From: JBMYYE01 sp049609065
Lineage (GTDB): Bacteria > Pseudomonadota > Alphaproteobacteria > Rhodobacterales > Rhodobacteraceae
NCBI GenBank assembly: GCA_049609065.1
Contig: JBMYYE010000127.1
Coordinates: forward strand, 1-5,531
Reading direction: 5' to 3'
Length of the DNA: 5,531 nucleotides
Part shown: piece by piece, positions 5,391-5,531 of the stretch
Numbering within the stretch: position 1 is the first letter of the stretch
Layout: the number at the start of each line of letters is the position of its first letter
Notes under the pieces: model-generated
Database searches by the model: none
What the model saw: the letters and a program-made list of their open reading frames with translations, nothing else
Told to the model about the DNA's origin: nothing
Translations under genes and position numbers: made by a program

Positions 5391-5531
5391 AGGGGCCTCG
5401 CATGTTTAAAGGCATAGATAATCATGAATGCGCGCGCGCCGCTAGCGGTTTTATCGGTTGTGCCACGCGTAGGACGCAGAAACCGAATGCTTCAGCGGCG
5501 TCCATATTCCCATTGGGATGCCGATTTCGCG
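5391..5531. other. polA upstream region and right window edge, gene content unresolved
   Basis: This 141-base stretch holds the polA leader and possibly the end or start of another gene. Two plus-strand frames run open to the edge, from ATG at 5402 and ATG at 5424; the latter starts MNARAPLAVLSVV. On the minus strand one frame enters from the edge and stops at 5422 and another stops at 5451, the latter ending SASYAWHNR. I recognise none of them, and all are too short to judge by codon use. A perfect 10-base palindrome CCGCTAGCGG is at 5439-5448, preceded by an alternating GC run at 5430-5439. No good -35/-10 pair for polA was found, so polA may be transcribed from further upstream. Confidence 0.4.
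5396..5399 (-). promoter_or_regulatory. Ribosome binding site of polA
   Basis: The minus strand reads GAGG at 5399-5396, followed by CCCCT and the ATG at 5390-5388, a 5-base spacing. No other in-frame start exists between this site and the upstream in-frame TAA at 5406-5408, so the polA start is well fixed. Confidence 0.65.

Noticed and set aside
5437..5453. Palindrome followed by TTTT as an intrinsic terminator on the plus strand
   Set aside because: The stem is only 3-4 base pairs with a 2-4 base loop and no plus-strand gene ends there, so a terminator is not supported.
1..5531. CRISPR array, tRNA/rRNA gene, insertion sequence or attachment site
   Set aside because: No regularly spaced repeats, cloverleaf-like sequence, transposase motif, terminal inverted repeats or target duplications were found by eye on either strand.

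Overview
The window looks like a chromosomal segment from an alphaproteobacterium, most likely a marine Rhodobacterales (roseobacter-type) species. This is inferred from the style of the PolA and HIT proteins and from a GT14-type glycosyltransferase with a long C-terminal extension. Base composition is about half G+C, moderate for that order. No RNA gene, CRISPR array, insertion sequence or integrase is visible, and coding density is high.

Layout, left to right. (1) Positions 1-443, minus strand: the N-terminal 147 codons of a carbohydrate-type sulfotransferase (Sulfotransfer_2-like), cut by the window edge. (2) Positions 444-591: an AT-rich (about 28% G+C) divergent intergenic region. It carries plausible back-to-back promoters and a dyad over their -35 positions. 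(3) Positions 592-2169, plus strand: a 525-residue Core-2/I-branching (GT14) glycosyltransferase with a C-terminal half of unknown function. (4) Positions 2179-2580, plus strand: a HinT-like histidine-triad protein, 9 bases downstream and probably co-transcribed. (5) Positions 2577-5390, minus strand: full-length DNA polymerase I (polA) with 5' nuclease, proofreading and polymerase active sites all intact. It converges on the HIT gene with a 4-base overlap of the two stop codons. (6) Positions 5391-5531: the polA upstream region and right edge, where several short frames are open and none can be assigned.

The GT14 and sulfotransferase genes face away from one shared control region and could act on the same surface glycan, one adding a sugar and the other a sulfate. 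This is inference from family membership and gene position. HIT and polA are housekeeping genes. Hand counts on sampled lines suggest the two glycan genes are less G+C-rich (about 45-46%) than HIT and polA (about 53-56%). The most novel elements are the uncharacterised C-terminal half of the glycosyltransferase and the possible glycan-sulfation pairing. No new defence system or mobile element was found.
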